DNA of 64,000 nucleotides from Ottelia alismoides (lineage: Eukaryota > Streptophyta > Magnoliopsida > Alismatales > Hydrocharitaceae). Every line of letters starts with the position of its first letter. Position 1 is the first letter of the stretch. The notes under the pieces were generated by a model, which was not told where the DNA came from, searched no databases, and saw only the letters and a program-made list of their open reading frames with translations. A program made the translations under genes and the position numbers. Shown here in pieces: positions 21,498 through 32,226 of the stretch. The stretch is taken from contig JAZKJV010003256.1 in the NCBI GenBank assembly GCA_037367405.1, positions 434,001 through 498,000 of the forward strand, in the 5' to 3' direction.

Positions 21498-23163
21498 CTT
21501 AGGTTGAAGGTTTTGGATACGATTCGCAAAACTAGGATGACTTGGGTTCGTTAAGGTCGCGAAAGTTTTTGTCGCATTTGATTTTCGCACATCTGTTTAG
21601 CTAATAAATTCGGCCCTGTTTAAATTGTTTAAACACGAATTATTACTTATATTTTGTTCTCCATTAAATAAGGAAACCATAGGATCTGAGTTTACGTAAT
21701 TTGGATTCCGTTTGCTCGAGATATGGTTGTTTTAATGAACATGTATTCACTGTTGCGGGAACTACGAATCTTAACTTAATTAATGAGTTAATTACTGTTT
21801 TGATCCACCTCGAAATACGTGAAAAATCACTTAGGTTCTGTTCTAAATCAAATAAGCAATCTTTGAAAATTGATTTTGTCTAATTTGGATTTAAATTGAT
21901 TGAGATATGTTAATTTTAGTAAGTAGGGGTCACTGCTGAAATTACATTTCTAATCAAGTACCATGTGATTGTCAGTTAATGAAATTAATTGTTAATTTCA
22001 TGAAATAGTTATGGAAAATATTTGAGAAATATTGGAATATGATTATTTCCTCAATTGACTTGGCCTCAACCAATAAATTGATTAGATTTGATCTAGATCA
22101 TAATTGGAAACATAATCAACAAACTCCTTTCTTGAATATGATTGTGAATTTGTCTAGCAAATTTTCTTATAACAAAAAATGTTTTGATTATTAATATATG
22201 GTATAATTTGGATTGAAGAACCGATGATCATCTCAAGTACAAATTGATTTATTTGGCATTATCCTTTCCTGAGGTGGATATGGTATCTAGTCGGAGAGCA
22301 TTGTGGTAGCGGGTTGCAACGTATGTGGCCCGTCCCACTCTCGTCGATACTGGCCATGACAGCGGGTACAGACTCGATAATACCGGAGAAATCAAGATGT
22401 ATTTTTCTAATTAATAAAATTCAAATTAATACGTACTTTGAGATAATACCATATATATATATATTCAAGTAAAACAATCAAGTTTGTTGATTGAATTGGA
22501 TTGATAATTAGTTTAATATGATTGAATTAATTATGTCCAATTGAAACAGTCTACTATGAATAGAATCATTATTTCCCTTGGAAGAATTAATTATATGAAC
22601 CATGGTCTCCCGTCAAGGCAAAGGGTTTCCGTCGCCAGGGATTGCATATAGGAGATGCCTGTATGAAGTGACAGCTCCTATATGCAAGTGCATCTGTATC
22701 GGGCTCTTTGCTTCTCGAAAGAGTAAGGCCGTATGCGTGGTGACCCCAATATCAGATCCTCATATTATTGGGGCGATATTGGATTGCGCATAGTGAGTAC
22801 TATTCCTGTTGACGGTTGGTTCAATTAATGATGGGTCAACATCACCTTAGGGGTGGTGGGCTCGGGTGTTAAAGACTGAATTGGGAAATGCAAGTTGGAT
22901 TTGCAAGGCGGAATGTGTTCCCGCTTCTCTTTATTGGAGTTGCAGATTCTCATATTATTGGGATGTGACAAAGATAAAGAGGAGATCCCAGTTCTTGCTA
23001 GAGATATAGCGATAAGTATATCTCTTGCTTTGAAAGTGATTAAGGGAATGAACTTTCAAAGTTGACGATGCAAGAATAATTTGATTTAAAATACCTTAAT
23101 CAAATATATAAATTTGAATGTATGATTATATTTTCTATTATAGTACATTCTTAATTTCAGAAA
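21498..23163 (+). mobile_element. Leader of the copia element, possible 5'-UTR intron
   Basis: 1.67 kb with no supported gene and many out-of-frame ATGs. It ends in TTCTTAATTTCAG (23148-23160), a good plant 3' splice acceptor, three bases before the gag ATG at 23164. The matching donor would be GAG|GTATTCC in the LTR downstream of the TATA box (29401-29405 in the 3' LTR, GAG|GTAACC in the solo LTR at 41224-41228). Splicing would remove the end of the LTR, the PBS and this leader. That is inference; no transcript is available. Confidence 0.55.
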
Positions 23164-24000
23164 ATGAAGTTTATGAACCCACTAAGCATGCTTCTGGAGG
23201 TCAACCAGTTGACCAGATCGAATTACTCGGATTGGATCCGTAATTTGGAGCTTGTTCTCTCGACCGAGCACATAAGTTATATGCTCACAAAAGACAAGCA
23301 TGAAATCCCTAAATCGAAGAAAGAAAAGCATACAATGACAAGTATGATGAAGATCATGTCTTGGCTAGATGCTATATCCTGGGTTCTCTCTCCAATGTTC
23401 TTCAGAAGCAACATGTGGAGATGAGCACATGCCAGGAAATAATGCAGAATCTAAAGGATATATTTGGTGACATTAACCGCACCCAGCGATACAACGTTAT
23501 GAAAGAACTCGTTCGCTGCAAGATGTAGGAAGGGACTTCGGTCCGTGAACATGTACTCAAAATGTTTGGGTACTTGTTAGAGCTGGAAACTCTTGGGGGC
23601 AAACATGGATGCATACATGCAATCCGATTTCATTCTGCTGTCTTTACCCAAGTCTTTCAATAACTTTGTGGTTTCATTCCACATGAACAAACTGGAATTG
23701 ACGAACGCTGGACTTCTTGCAGCATTAAAGTTTGCTGAAGACGTAATAAAGAAAGATGGGCCCGCTGGTAGTGCAATGGTTGCACAGGTCAGAGGGAAGC
23801 GCGGTCGGAAGCAAGGTTCTCGGAAGCAAGGTTCTCGGAAGAGAAAGAAGAAGGGTCAAGATGTTGGCTCATCTTCCAATGCATCCACACTGATAGCATC
23901 TAAGAAAACCGACGTCTATCACCACTGCAAGAAGCCAGAGCACTGGAGGCGTAACTGCTCGGAATACCTGAAGTCGATCGACAAAGGTAAAGCCCCAACA
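23164..24000 (+). pseudogene. gag of the copia element
   Basis: Capsid/nucleocapsid protein. Starts at ATG 23164 (MKFMNPLSMLL; NYSDWIRNLELVL at the usual place for copia gag). Breaks: a frame change near 23325, an in-frame TAG at 23526-23528 after LVRCKM, and one extra G in the G-run 23595-23599. The part after 23593 is open into protease. A basic GSRKQGSRKRKKKG stretch, with a direct repeat of GGAAGCAAGGTTCTC, precedes the zinc knuckle. The knuckle reads YHHCKKPEHWRRNC (23917-23958): the first Cys of C-x2-C-x4-H-x4-C is Tyr (TAT at 23917-23919, one base from TGT). Confidence 0.85.
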
Positions 24001-24300
24001 GGTATGAAATCTACTTTTATCATTGAAACCAGTTTTCTCGTTGGACAAGAAGGAAGTTGGGTTGTTGATTCTGGTGCTTCTGTTCATGTATGCAATTTGT
24101 TGCATTTGTTTCAGGAAACTAGAAATCTGGAAGAAGGGGAGATAGTCATCCAGATGGGATCTGATGCAAGCATTGCAGCAGTCGTTATCGGGACCTGTCG
24201 ACTATCATTATCTAGTGGTAGAGTCCTAGTACTTAAAGAGTGTCTTTATGTACTCGAAGTCAGAAGGAATTTGATATCTGTATCTAAATTAGTTATAAGT
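24001..24300 (+). pseudogene. Protease domain of the copia element
   Basis: Retropepsin in frame with gag. SWVVDSGASVHVCN carries the active-site DSGA (D at 24067-24069); downstream IQMGSDASI and LKECLYVLEVRRNLISVSKL form the usual copia protease end. This part of the frame is intact (open 23593-24745). Confidence 0.88.
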
Positions 24301-25200
24301 GTATATTCATTCCTATTCTGTAATAAATTAGTCATAAATCATTATGATAAATATATTGCAGATGGTATTTTGACTTCTGGTGGACTTTATGAATTGTGCA
24401 TTGATAATTGTATTATGAATGTTACAAACACTAATAAAAACCCTAAAAGATACAGGGAGGATGAAAATCTTTCGAATGAGATTTGGCATCAAAGGCTTGG
24501 TCATTTATCTATTGATAAGATCAATAGATTGATAAAGGATGGACCTTTAGATTTTCTATATGTTCAATCTTTGCCTACCTGCAAGCATTGCATTCAAGGT
24601 AAAATGACTTGGATGCCTTTCCGTAACACGGTTACAAGATGCGAAGGTATTATTGACCTAATACATACCGATGTATGTGGTCACTTCAGTACCATGACTC
24701 GAAATGGATATCAATATTATTTGACGTTTATTGATGACAATTCGTGATACGGGTTTGTCTTCCTATTACGTCATAAATCTGAAACCTTTGAAAAGTTCAA
24801 AGAATTCAAGGCTTTGGTTGAGAACCAAACCGATAGGAAGATTAAACGGATTCGATCTGATCGAGGTGGCGAGTACCTCTCAGATGAATTCAAGGAATAC
24901 CTTAAAGAGAATGGAATTGTCTCCAATCTCACTCCTCTTGGAACTCCCCAACTTAATGGTGTTGCTGAAAGATGCAACATGACCATCATGGACATGGTCC
25001 TTTCAATGATGAGCAAAGCACATTTGCCACTTAGTTTCTGGGGATATGCAGTAGAGACTGCAATATATATCCGGAATAAGATTCCTAGCAGATCTGTACC
25101 TAAGACTCCTCATGAGCTCTGGTATGGAACCAAACCTAGTGTTAATCACTTGAGGGTTTGGGGTTGCTTGGTCCATGCGAAGAACGTGGACGCAAGTAAT
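24301..25200 (+). pseudogene. Integrase of the copia element
   Basis: A GAG-pre-integrase zinc region (IWHQRLGHLSIDKI ... C--C at about 24481-24590) precedes the core. Catalytic residues: D in IHTDVCG (24670-24672), D in RSDRGGEY (24859-24861) and E in NGVAERC (24967-24969), the last two 35 residues apart. A TGA at 24745-24747 interrupts the frame after FIDDNS, where the family has Arg; CGA to TGA would explain it (CpG decay). The remainder stays in the same frame to 25455 with FWGYAVETAIYIRN and LWYGTKPSV blocks. Confidence 0.88.
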
Positions 25201-25610
25201 CTAGAATCTCGCTCTCCTGAGTGTTACTTCATTGGGTATGTTACAGATGGTATTGGATACCAACTCTATGACCCTGAGACCCAAAAGGTTTTTATTTCTA
25301 GAGATGTGAAACTTCTGGAGAATGATTTCCTTAAATGTCAAGATAAAAATGAAGTAGAGGAACTCATTGAATCCCCTGAGGATTCTAAGCCTCCTGAACC
25401 AGAAACTGAAGAGATAAATAAAGATGAAACACCCATACCTCTTCGAAGGAGTTAGAGGGTGGTTGCACCGCATGAAAGGTATGGATTCCATGTGTCAAGT
25501 GAGACTGACAATGATCCTACTTCATTTGATGAAGCACTCGCGGATCATGACATGGATAGATGGATGCTAGCAATGAAGTCAGAAATTGACTCCATGCATA
25601 AGAATGGTGT
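25201..25610 (+). pseudogene. Integrase C-terminus and linker to RT, copia
   Basis: Contains the integrase end (ECYFIGYVTDGIGYQLYDPETQKVFISRDV), an acidic proline-rich linker (EEINKDETPIPLRRS) and the pre-RT block. Stops at 25453-25455 (TAG after RRS) and 25612-25614 (TGA where TGG, Trp, is expected in NGVWTL). Confidence 0.75.
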
Positions 25611-26484
25611 ATGAACCCTAGAGGATCCACCTAAAGGGGTAAAACCCATTGGGTGTAAATGGATCTTCAAGAGAAAAAGGGAACCTGATGGAGAAGTAGA
25701 GATTTTCAAGGCACGGCTCGTAGCCAAGGGCAATAAACAGAGAGAAGGCATCAACTACGATGAGACATTCTCTCCTGTGGCTATGCTTAAATCCACCAGG
25801 ACACTGCTAGCTATAGCTGCATATTTTGACTACGATATCTGGCAGATGGACGTCAAGACGGCTTTCCTCAATGGATACCTCGAGGAGGATATCTATATGG
25901 AGCAGCCCAAGGGCTTCATAACTGAGGATGACAAAGTATGCAAGATGAAGAAATCCATCTATGGGCTCAAGCAAGCTTCTCGTAGCTGGAACATCAGATT
26001 TGACGAAACCATAAAGAGTTATGATTTTGTGCAAAACCCTGATGAACCTTGTGTGTACAAGAAGCTTAATGGGAGCGCCATTGTGTTCATCGTGCTTTAC
26101 GTAGATGACATCCTCATCATTGGGAATGATACAAGGATGATGACCAGTGTAAAGATTTGGCTATCCCATACGTTTGAGATGAAAGATCTTGGAGAAGCCT
26201 CTTACATCTTAGGCCTGAAGTTGTTCAGAAATCGAGAAAAGAGGATTTTGGGATTGTCACAACATGGATACATTAAGAAGATTCTTGAACAATTCTGTAT
26301 GGATAGTTTCAAGAAAGGATTCCTACCCTTAAGACATGGTATCCACCTGTCTAAAGGGATGGCTCCTCAAACTGTTGAGGAAAAGAAAGCCATGGCTGGA
26401 TGCCCTTATGCATCAACTGTAGGAAAATTAATGTATGCCATGATGTGTACTAGGCCAGATATCTGCCATGCATGGGAGTGGTAA
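25611..26484 (+). pseudogene. Reverse transcriptase of the copia element
   Basis: RVT_2-type polymerase. Visible in one frame: GCKWIFKRKREPDG, ARLVAKGNKQREGINYDETFSPVAMLKS, MDVKTAFLNGYLEEDIYM-QP, KSIYGLKQASRSW, the catalytic YVDD (26098-26109) and KDLGEASYILGLKL. Open from 25615 to 26482, so the RT core is uninterrupted after the TGA at 25612. The tail around 26470-26530 has lost frame (expected YAVGVVSRYQSNP region). Confidence 0.9.
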
Positions 26485-27079
26485 GTCGTTAACAATCCTG
26501 CTATGGAGAACACCACTAGAATGCAGTAAAGAACATATTCAAATATCTAATATGGATGCAAGATTACATCTTGGTCTATGGAGATGTTGATCTCCAAGTC
26601 TTGGGATATACAGATTCTGACTTCCAATCGGATATTGATGATCAGAAGTCGACATCAGGGTTTGTATTCCTATTGAATGGCGGTGCTGTGAGCTGGAGAA
26701 GCAAGAAGCATGACACTATAACAGATTCAACAACAGAAGTCGAGTACATTGCTGCATCGGATGCTGCAAAGGAGGCGGTGTGGTTGCGCAAGTTCATCCT
26801 GGAGCTTGGCGTTGTTTCCTCTGATACTCCCATCCCGCTACTCTGCGATAACATGTGAGCCATTGCCCATGCGAAGGAACCCAGATGGCATCAGAAGAGC
26901 AAGCACGTAAAATGAAATACCACATCATTCGGGAGATTCAAAAGCATGGTGATATCATCATTACCAAGGTGGCCTTTGCCGACAACGTTGCGGGTCCTCT
27001 TACCAAACCTCTGACACAGAAGGTTTTCGACCAACATGTAATGAGTATGGGTTTAAGGATTGTTCTTGAATGGTTCTGA
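26485..27079 (+). pseudogene. RNase H of the copia element
   Basis: Open 26556-26858 with LGYTDSDFQSDIDDQKSTSGFVFLLNGGAVSW (first D at about 26613), STTEVEYIA (E) and LLCDNM (D), then a TGA at 26856-26858 in place of the Gly codon of the family's DN-GA motif. A frame change near 26909 restores a C-terminal reading IIREIQKHGDIIITKV to LTKPLTQKVF, with a stop at 27077-27079, 15 bases before the 3' LTR. Confidence 0.85.
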
Positions 27080-27094
27080 GGGCTAGTGGGATAT
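27080..27094 (+). other. Polypurine tract region of the copia element
   Basis: GGGCTAGTGGGATAT directly before the 3' LTR TGTTAG; purine-rich with two interruptions, in the expected place for plus-strand priming. Confidence 0.65.
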
Positions 27095-29594
27095 TGTTAG
27101 CAATGTGAGCCCGAGGCGAACCATTCCTACAATAAATGTTATTGTAATAAATGATTTATCAATAAAAGTTATTGATTATGTTTCACTCCCTTTCTGAGAT
27201 TGATTAAATGAATGCACTATAAGGTCCCTCTGTACAATAAGGGTTATGTACCATGACCAACTTAATAATCATACAGCTATTGATTCATTGATTGAATCAT
27301 AGAGGCTGATGCATGAATGAATATCTAAGGGGTTAGATAGAGGACTCATCAAGCATCATCAAATGATTGTTAAGTGATGATCTCCAGTCTGAGTAGGAGA
27401 TGGTAATCCTTGCTCATTAGACTGATATCTGACCGACCTCTTGATGCAGGTCCTCTGCATGGGAATAGTGATTCGGAGGTGTCAGATTAGTTGAGTCAAT
27501 GGGTTGACTTGACGGGATCGAGATAACCAAAGACATATGTTGAATGCTGTCACAACATAGGCATGCATCCTCTGACCAGAGACAGATGTGTTGCTATATG
27601 TCTGAGTATGTACATTTGGCGGACCAATAGGTTGATGACCTAACCAAGGTCTATACACCGGCGAGCTGGTGTGCATCTAAGGACATAAGAGTAATACGAT
27701 CTCTCAAAGGGATCATACATGTTCACTTGTGAACCGGGAGACATGAGCTCACTCATGATGAATTGGAACTGATCAAATTCCATGCATGGTCGTCATGCTT
27801 TGGAAGCATGACATGAATTTGAAGGTAAGATATATGCTTTGTGAAAGCATATGATCTATACCAAATCCCAATAACCAAGAATGAGAAACTTAGTGATCAA
27901 ACACTGAAGATGATAGTGTAAAATTGATCAACATCTTCAGAATGATAATAGGTCTTCCAGTATGCATGATGTACAGGTGTTGGGAATACCTGAGGGTGAT
28001 TTGATCATAAACGATTGTATAACCATGACGCTTCCATTTCGAGGGAGTGATGAAACAGATTTGGATTTTAGTGACTCCTCTCAGTAAGAGAAGGGACCTA
28101 ATCTTAGTCCATGCATTGGAAATTGATCTGAATGAGATTCAGATGTAATGAGAAGATTAGGTTTACGGTCTTGATTTAATCAAGCATCTTTGGGAGGTCC
28201 ACGAGATCTGGATTTGAGATGTGATGTCAAATATCCAAGTCATTATACGTGGAACAATACAATCACCATTTCCTTAACTCCAAGTATCTGAGGAGAAATC
28301 GCATTATTCTTGAAAGGGTTCAAGAATAATTCCATAGATCTAAGCATTGAAGAAATTGACGATCTTGATATGTGTGGAAATTATCCAATGTAATTAAATG
28401 AGATTTAATTATCGTGGATAAGAATAATGTGGATAGCAATATCCAATTATTCATAATATATTATAAATGTGATTTATAATGTATTAGAGAGAGCTAATTA
28501 TAATTTATGTTTGTTGATTAATTATTAATGTGTATTGGATACACATTGTGTAATTAATTGAAAATATAAATTATATCTTGTTTTGGGTTATGAATGTGAT
28601 TCACAAATTTCCAATGGCAAGATTGCAATATTGTCAAAATTAATTATGAATTATTTTTGAAGAATAAATCACAACAAAAGTTGTTGGATTAAATAATAGA
28701 GATTTCCATGGAGATTTGCAATCTCATGAAATCTCATAAGATTGCTCCCACTTGCAATTAAGTGGACGACCACCATAACCAATATGGAAATTGGTGGCCG
28801 TCCACCATGATGCATGGGGAGGCAATCTCCATGTTGGTAATCTCCCTTATTTGATTAATTTAATTTAGGATTGATGTATATTTGATTTGTCAAATATATT
28901 TGATCTAAATTAAGCTATTGGTTGTTGCTTTTACCAACAACAATCTTGACCATTGGATTAAACTTAAATCAATTTCATCTATTGATTTTAAGTGTCCATG
29001 GATTGAGATCCATGGATACCAAAACCCTATAAATAGAGAGGCATGCCATGCTCTCTAAGGTTATGCTTTTGAAGCACATCTCTCTCTCACTCTACACGTC
29101 AACCCTCTCCCTCTCCCTTTGGTGGCCGTCCACGAAAATCTAGAGGAGAATAGCCGTCGATGCCCTTGCCACCGCACCGTCGCTTCGACGTTCTTTGGTT
29201 CTCTGTCTTCTTGGTGTGCTACGCTCGCGAAGAAGATGTTCGATCTCGTACGACAAGATCAAGAGTTCATCGTACTTGGATCAACTCATTGGATTGCGAT
29301 GATCACGCGACTCATCCTCACGCTCATAAGCTTCTTTTCCGATGATCGAACTTGAGACAGGAGGTCTCTTTTCGTAGAGACTCGATCAACCACACTTCAA
29401 GAGGTATTCCTTTATACTTGTTGTGGTTATATATGAAATGATCCGAGAATCGTTCTTGGATCATGTGGTTTCATTGCATGGAAAATTTTAAATTCCACTG
29501 CATAGAACAACTAGTACGACTAGTCGTTCTTCGTCGTATTCGATACGACGCTCATGCTTCCATGATGCGCTTGAGGATTATTCCATATCCTTCA
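27095..29594 (+). mobile_element. 3' LTR of the copia element
   Basis: 2500 bp, TGTTAG to CCTTCA. TATA box CTATAAATAG at 29027-29036; donor-like GAG|GTATTCC with GT at 29404-29405, about 375 nt after the TATA box; inverted repeat 29505-29529. It lacks the 186-bp insertion of the 5' LTR. Confidence 0.93.
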
Positions 29595-30240
29595 TTATCA
29601 GCCTCCTTCCATAATTTTTAAGGAGAAATTTTCAAAAAATAATGATCATATATCGGATATTCCAAGAAACTCTCCTCTTAGCACATACAGGAAAATGGAA
29701 GATGAAATCATTGAACACACACCAACTGCTCCTATGATTGATCATGAACAGAATTTTGAGAATGATATTTCGAGGATAAATAATAGATTCAAATTAATAG
29801 AGGATATATTTAAAAAATTTACCGACCGATTAATTTCACTTTCTGGGAACTCAGACATAAAAATGAAGGAGGAAATGATTGGATCTCATGTTGAAAATTT
29901 TGAGGATATTCAGAAATCTAAGGACGATTCTGACAGTGACACCTCCGCATATTACTTCCCTAGGAATGACTATGTCTCTAACTCTTACTCAGAACATCAA
30001 AGCCCCTTCTCATCTATGGAAGACACCACATCACCACACCACACAGAAAATACCAAAAAAATTGAAATATTAAAAAACACCCAAAAAATCAAAAACCCAG
30101 AAAAATATATAAAAAATGAATATGAAGAAGATCTTAAGAATTTGGATCCTGTTTTACGGGAAGCACTAGAAAAAAGATTAATGTTTGAACTTCCCTTTAT
30201 ACAGGCATTGAACATTTCCCCGACCTTAAAAGATTTGTAA
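29595..30240 (+). pseudogene. B first coding region, part 2 (function unknown)
   Basis: Resumes right after the copia and is open from 29596 to the stop 30238-30240 (about 214 codons). Asp/Glu/Ser/Asn-rich with NRFKLIEDIFKKFTDRLISL (predicted helical), a KDDSDSDTSAYYFP stretch, and a lysine/asparagine-rich NTKKIEILKNTQKIK part that may form a coiled coil. It ends LREALEKRLMFELPFIQALNISPTLKDL; I recall similar 'LPF-QAL---P-YK-FLK' phrases upstream of the protease in Athila elements, so this may be the relic of the gag-protease boundary. No enzyme motif. Confidence 0.55.
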
Positions 30241-30770
30241 TGGACAAATTAATGACGAAAAAGTCGGGCAGGATAAGAACAAAGACTGAAAGACATATCT
30301 TGTCAATGACCTCCTCCTTGGTGTTGAGGAGAAAAACCAAGAGCCGCGGAGTGAAGCAGTTGTCCAGATTTGACTGTATAATCAAAGACACAATTTTCAC
30401 CCATGCTTGAGTTTATGACGATTCACCGATCAATATCCTCCCGACCTCTGTATTTCACAAACTCAAACTCGGACCGATCAGGAAGATACGAGAGATTGTT
30501 CAATTAGATGACCGATCGATAAAGCGGTAGAGAGGAATCATTTCTGCCATCATGACATTCCAAGGTGCTCCGCTCAAAGTGGAATTCACGATCATTGATA
30601 TTGAGCATCAAGGAGAATTCACCCAGTCTCCAATTATTCTCGAAAATCCATTCTTAGCATTGGATAAGGCAATTATTGATTGTGAGACTCGAGAAATTAA
30701 TTTTACTGCATTGGAAGCACTTCGATCTGACCCAGTCTTTGAGGAACCACGATTTTATGAGGCAACCCAC
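30241..30770 (+). pseudogene. Degenerate aspartic protease of element B
   Basis: Aligns with the A protease (7990-8340): YDDSPINILPTSVFHKLKLGP (about 30414) parallels LLDNGSSINLLP, VQLDDRSIKR parallels FVDRSIKRPKG, and SPIILENPFLALDKAIIDCETREI parallels ILGRPFIGMTEAIF. The catalytic D-T/S-G has become DDSP, and stops at about 30408 and 30527 split it; the right part is open from 30552 to 31085. Upstream 30241-30400 reads in another frame (RIRTKTERHILSMTSSL). Confidence 0.65.
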
Positions 30771-31165
30771 AAAGTCCTCGACAGCCGTAACCATGAAGCG
30801 GTAGAAGAGCCCTACCCCACTGCTACACCTGAGATAGTGGTTGTTGATGAGACCATTAGTTTAGAGAATCTCCCCCTGCTCCATTCCCAGTTGCTCTCAC
30901 CATGGAGAATCAAGTATATGAATCATATGATCCGGAGACTTATGCATGGTCGCACCCTGGGTCAACCTATTCTGACTACCTTGATCACATCAACTCGACA
31001 CAGGAATGCTCCAATGTCAAAACAATTGAGAACGAACATGCATAGACTCTCACCAGTATTTCAATTCCTGTGGATCTCAAAATAGAAGAATATTTCTTAT
31101 ATGATCCTGAGACTTATGCATGATCACCCTGGGTCAACCTATTCTAAATACCTTGACCAAACCTT
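30771..31165 (+). pseudogene. B post-protease coding with a duplicated segment
   Basis: Continues the protease frame (EEPYPTATPEIVVVDETISLENLPL) to 31085. About 60 bp are repeated 174 bp apart: 30925-30985 and 31099-31158, both reading YDPETYA and PGSTYS when followed in frame; copy 2 has lost two bases and gained stops. RT should begin here in an autonomous element, but there is none. Confidence 0.6.
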
Positions 31166-31864
31166 CCCAAATCAAGAGTGAACCAGCATTAAGAAGACTA
31201 AGAACAAACACGCAGGACGAACACTGACCAAGTAGAAGAATTCCAATGGTTATTCATCTGGAGACTCGAGTGGACCGACACCTTCACGAAACAAGAAAAA
31301 GAAAGTCACCTTTGACCTTCCGGAAGAGGAATCAGCTGATGATCCCTCATCAGGTCTAGAAAAGGTCATCTACATGAGTGAGGTCTTCTCTGCAGTTCTA
31401 AAACCATATCTTCGCAAGGATCCAAACTTCAATTCCCGTTGAACGACTCCCATTCCTCACTATTATTCATCCAAAGCTGATGCTCCTGCCCTCATCAAGT
31501 ACATTGGAATTATTTCTTATGAGCTGACTGAAACCGATGCTTCTGAGTATTCATCCGAGGACAAACCGCTTAATCCCAAGAAGAAATAAAAAGACCAGAA
31601 TATTTGGAGTATGTCCACTTTCAAATAGTATTCATATGAGGATAACTCTAATGATGGCTACCTTTCATCTTACTCAAACGCTTCATCTACGATCCATCAT
31701 GATTTTTCTGAGGATAACTCTGATAATAGTTAGGAATCATATGTTTCATCTCCTTCTCATCATTACGATCTCCCACCGCAAGCTCACAAAAAGATCAGCC
31801 GAAAACCGCCTTAATCATCGGCTACCCACCCTCTCTCCCGACCACATCGGTCTCCCTATACAGC
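31166..31864 (+). pseudogene. B third coding region (function unknown)
   Basis: A hydrophilic frame with stops: NGYSSGDSSGPTPSRNKKKKVTFDLPEEESADD (about 31238-31337), VIYMSEVFSAVLKPYLRKDPNFNSR, ALIKYIGIISYELTETDASEYSSEDKPLNPKKK, then YEDNSNDGYLSSYSN. Low-complexity, acidic with basic KKKK runs. It occupies the position of pol in A. I do not recognise a family; it may be an accessory protein or captured sequence. Confidence 0.5.
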
Positions 31865-31870
31865 TTCTTC

Positions 31871-32226
31871 CTATACTTAGGCCAAGGCCTAAGTATGGAG
31901 GGGACAGATGCCATATGTATATACCATTCACTCCTCACGATCACCTCATTTCCACCCTTCTTCCATACTTAGGCGACGGGAGCCTAAATATAGGGGGAAT
32001 CGATACCCATTTATATTATTGTATATACACTCTTCATCCACATATCCTGACCACCTCATTTTTTCGCTCTTCTTCTATACTTAGACTGTTCACAGCCTAA
32101 GTATAGGGGGGTAGTTCGATCCATCTTTTTATTTTTCTTTTTTCACTCTCTTACGCTTAGCCCAAGCTATGTTTTTTTACGCTTCTTGTGCTCTGAGGAC
32201 ACAACACTTGCTAAGTATATGGGGGT
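31871..32226 (+). repeat. Array of four hairpins with polypurine-like 3' arms (element B)
   Basis: Hairpin 1: ATACTTAGGCC / GGCCTAAGTAT around 2 nt (31873-31896). Hairpin 2: CATACTTAGGC (31964-31974) / GCCTAAATATAGGGGGA (31982-31998). Hairpin 3: CTATACTTAG (32075-32084) / CTAAGTATAG then GGGGG (32097-32111). Hairpin 4: TTACGCTTAGC (32151-32161) / GCTAAGTATATGGGGG (32210-32225), enclosing a near-inverted pair as in A. Hairpins 1, 3 and 4 correspond to A's three; hairpin 2 is extra. Spacing is about 75-110 nt. Confidence 0.8.

Larger units (their letters stand above)
18780..29594 (+). mobile_element. Ty1/copia element inserted in element B
   Basis: 5' LTR 18780-21483, PBS 21486, leader, gag, protease, integrase, RT, RNase H (the copia order, integrase before RT), polypurine tract, 3' LTR 27095-29594. 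LTRs begin TGTTAG and end TTCA. Flanks are TGAGC (left) and TTATC (right), so no matching 5-bp duplication remains, although the solo LTR of the same family at 38808 shows that 5-bp duplications are made. First 200 bp of the LTRs differ at 3 sites by eye. Coding is broken in gag, integrase, linker and RNase H. The clade within copia is not assigned. Confidence 0.93.

Noticed and set aside
31537..32100. 187-aa plus-strand frame
   Set aside because: Different frame from the readable B third coding region and runs through the hairpin array; Leu/Ile/His-rich artefact.
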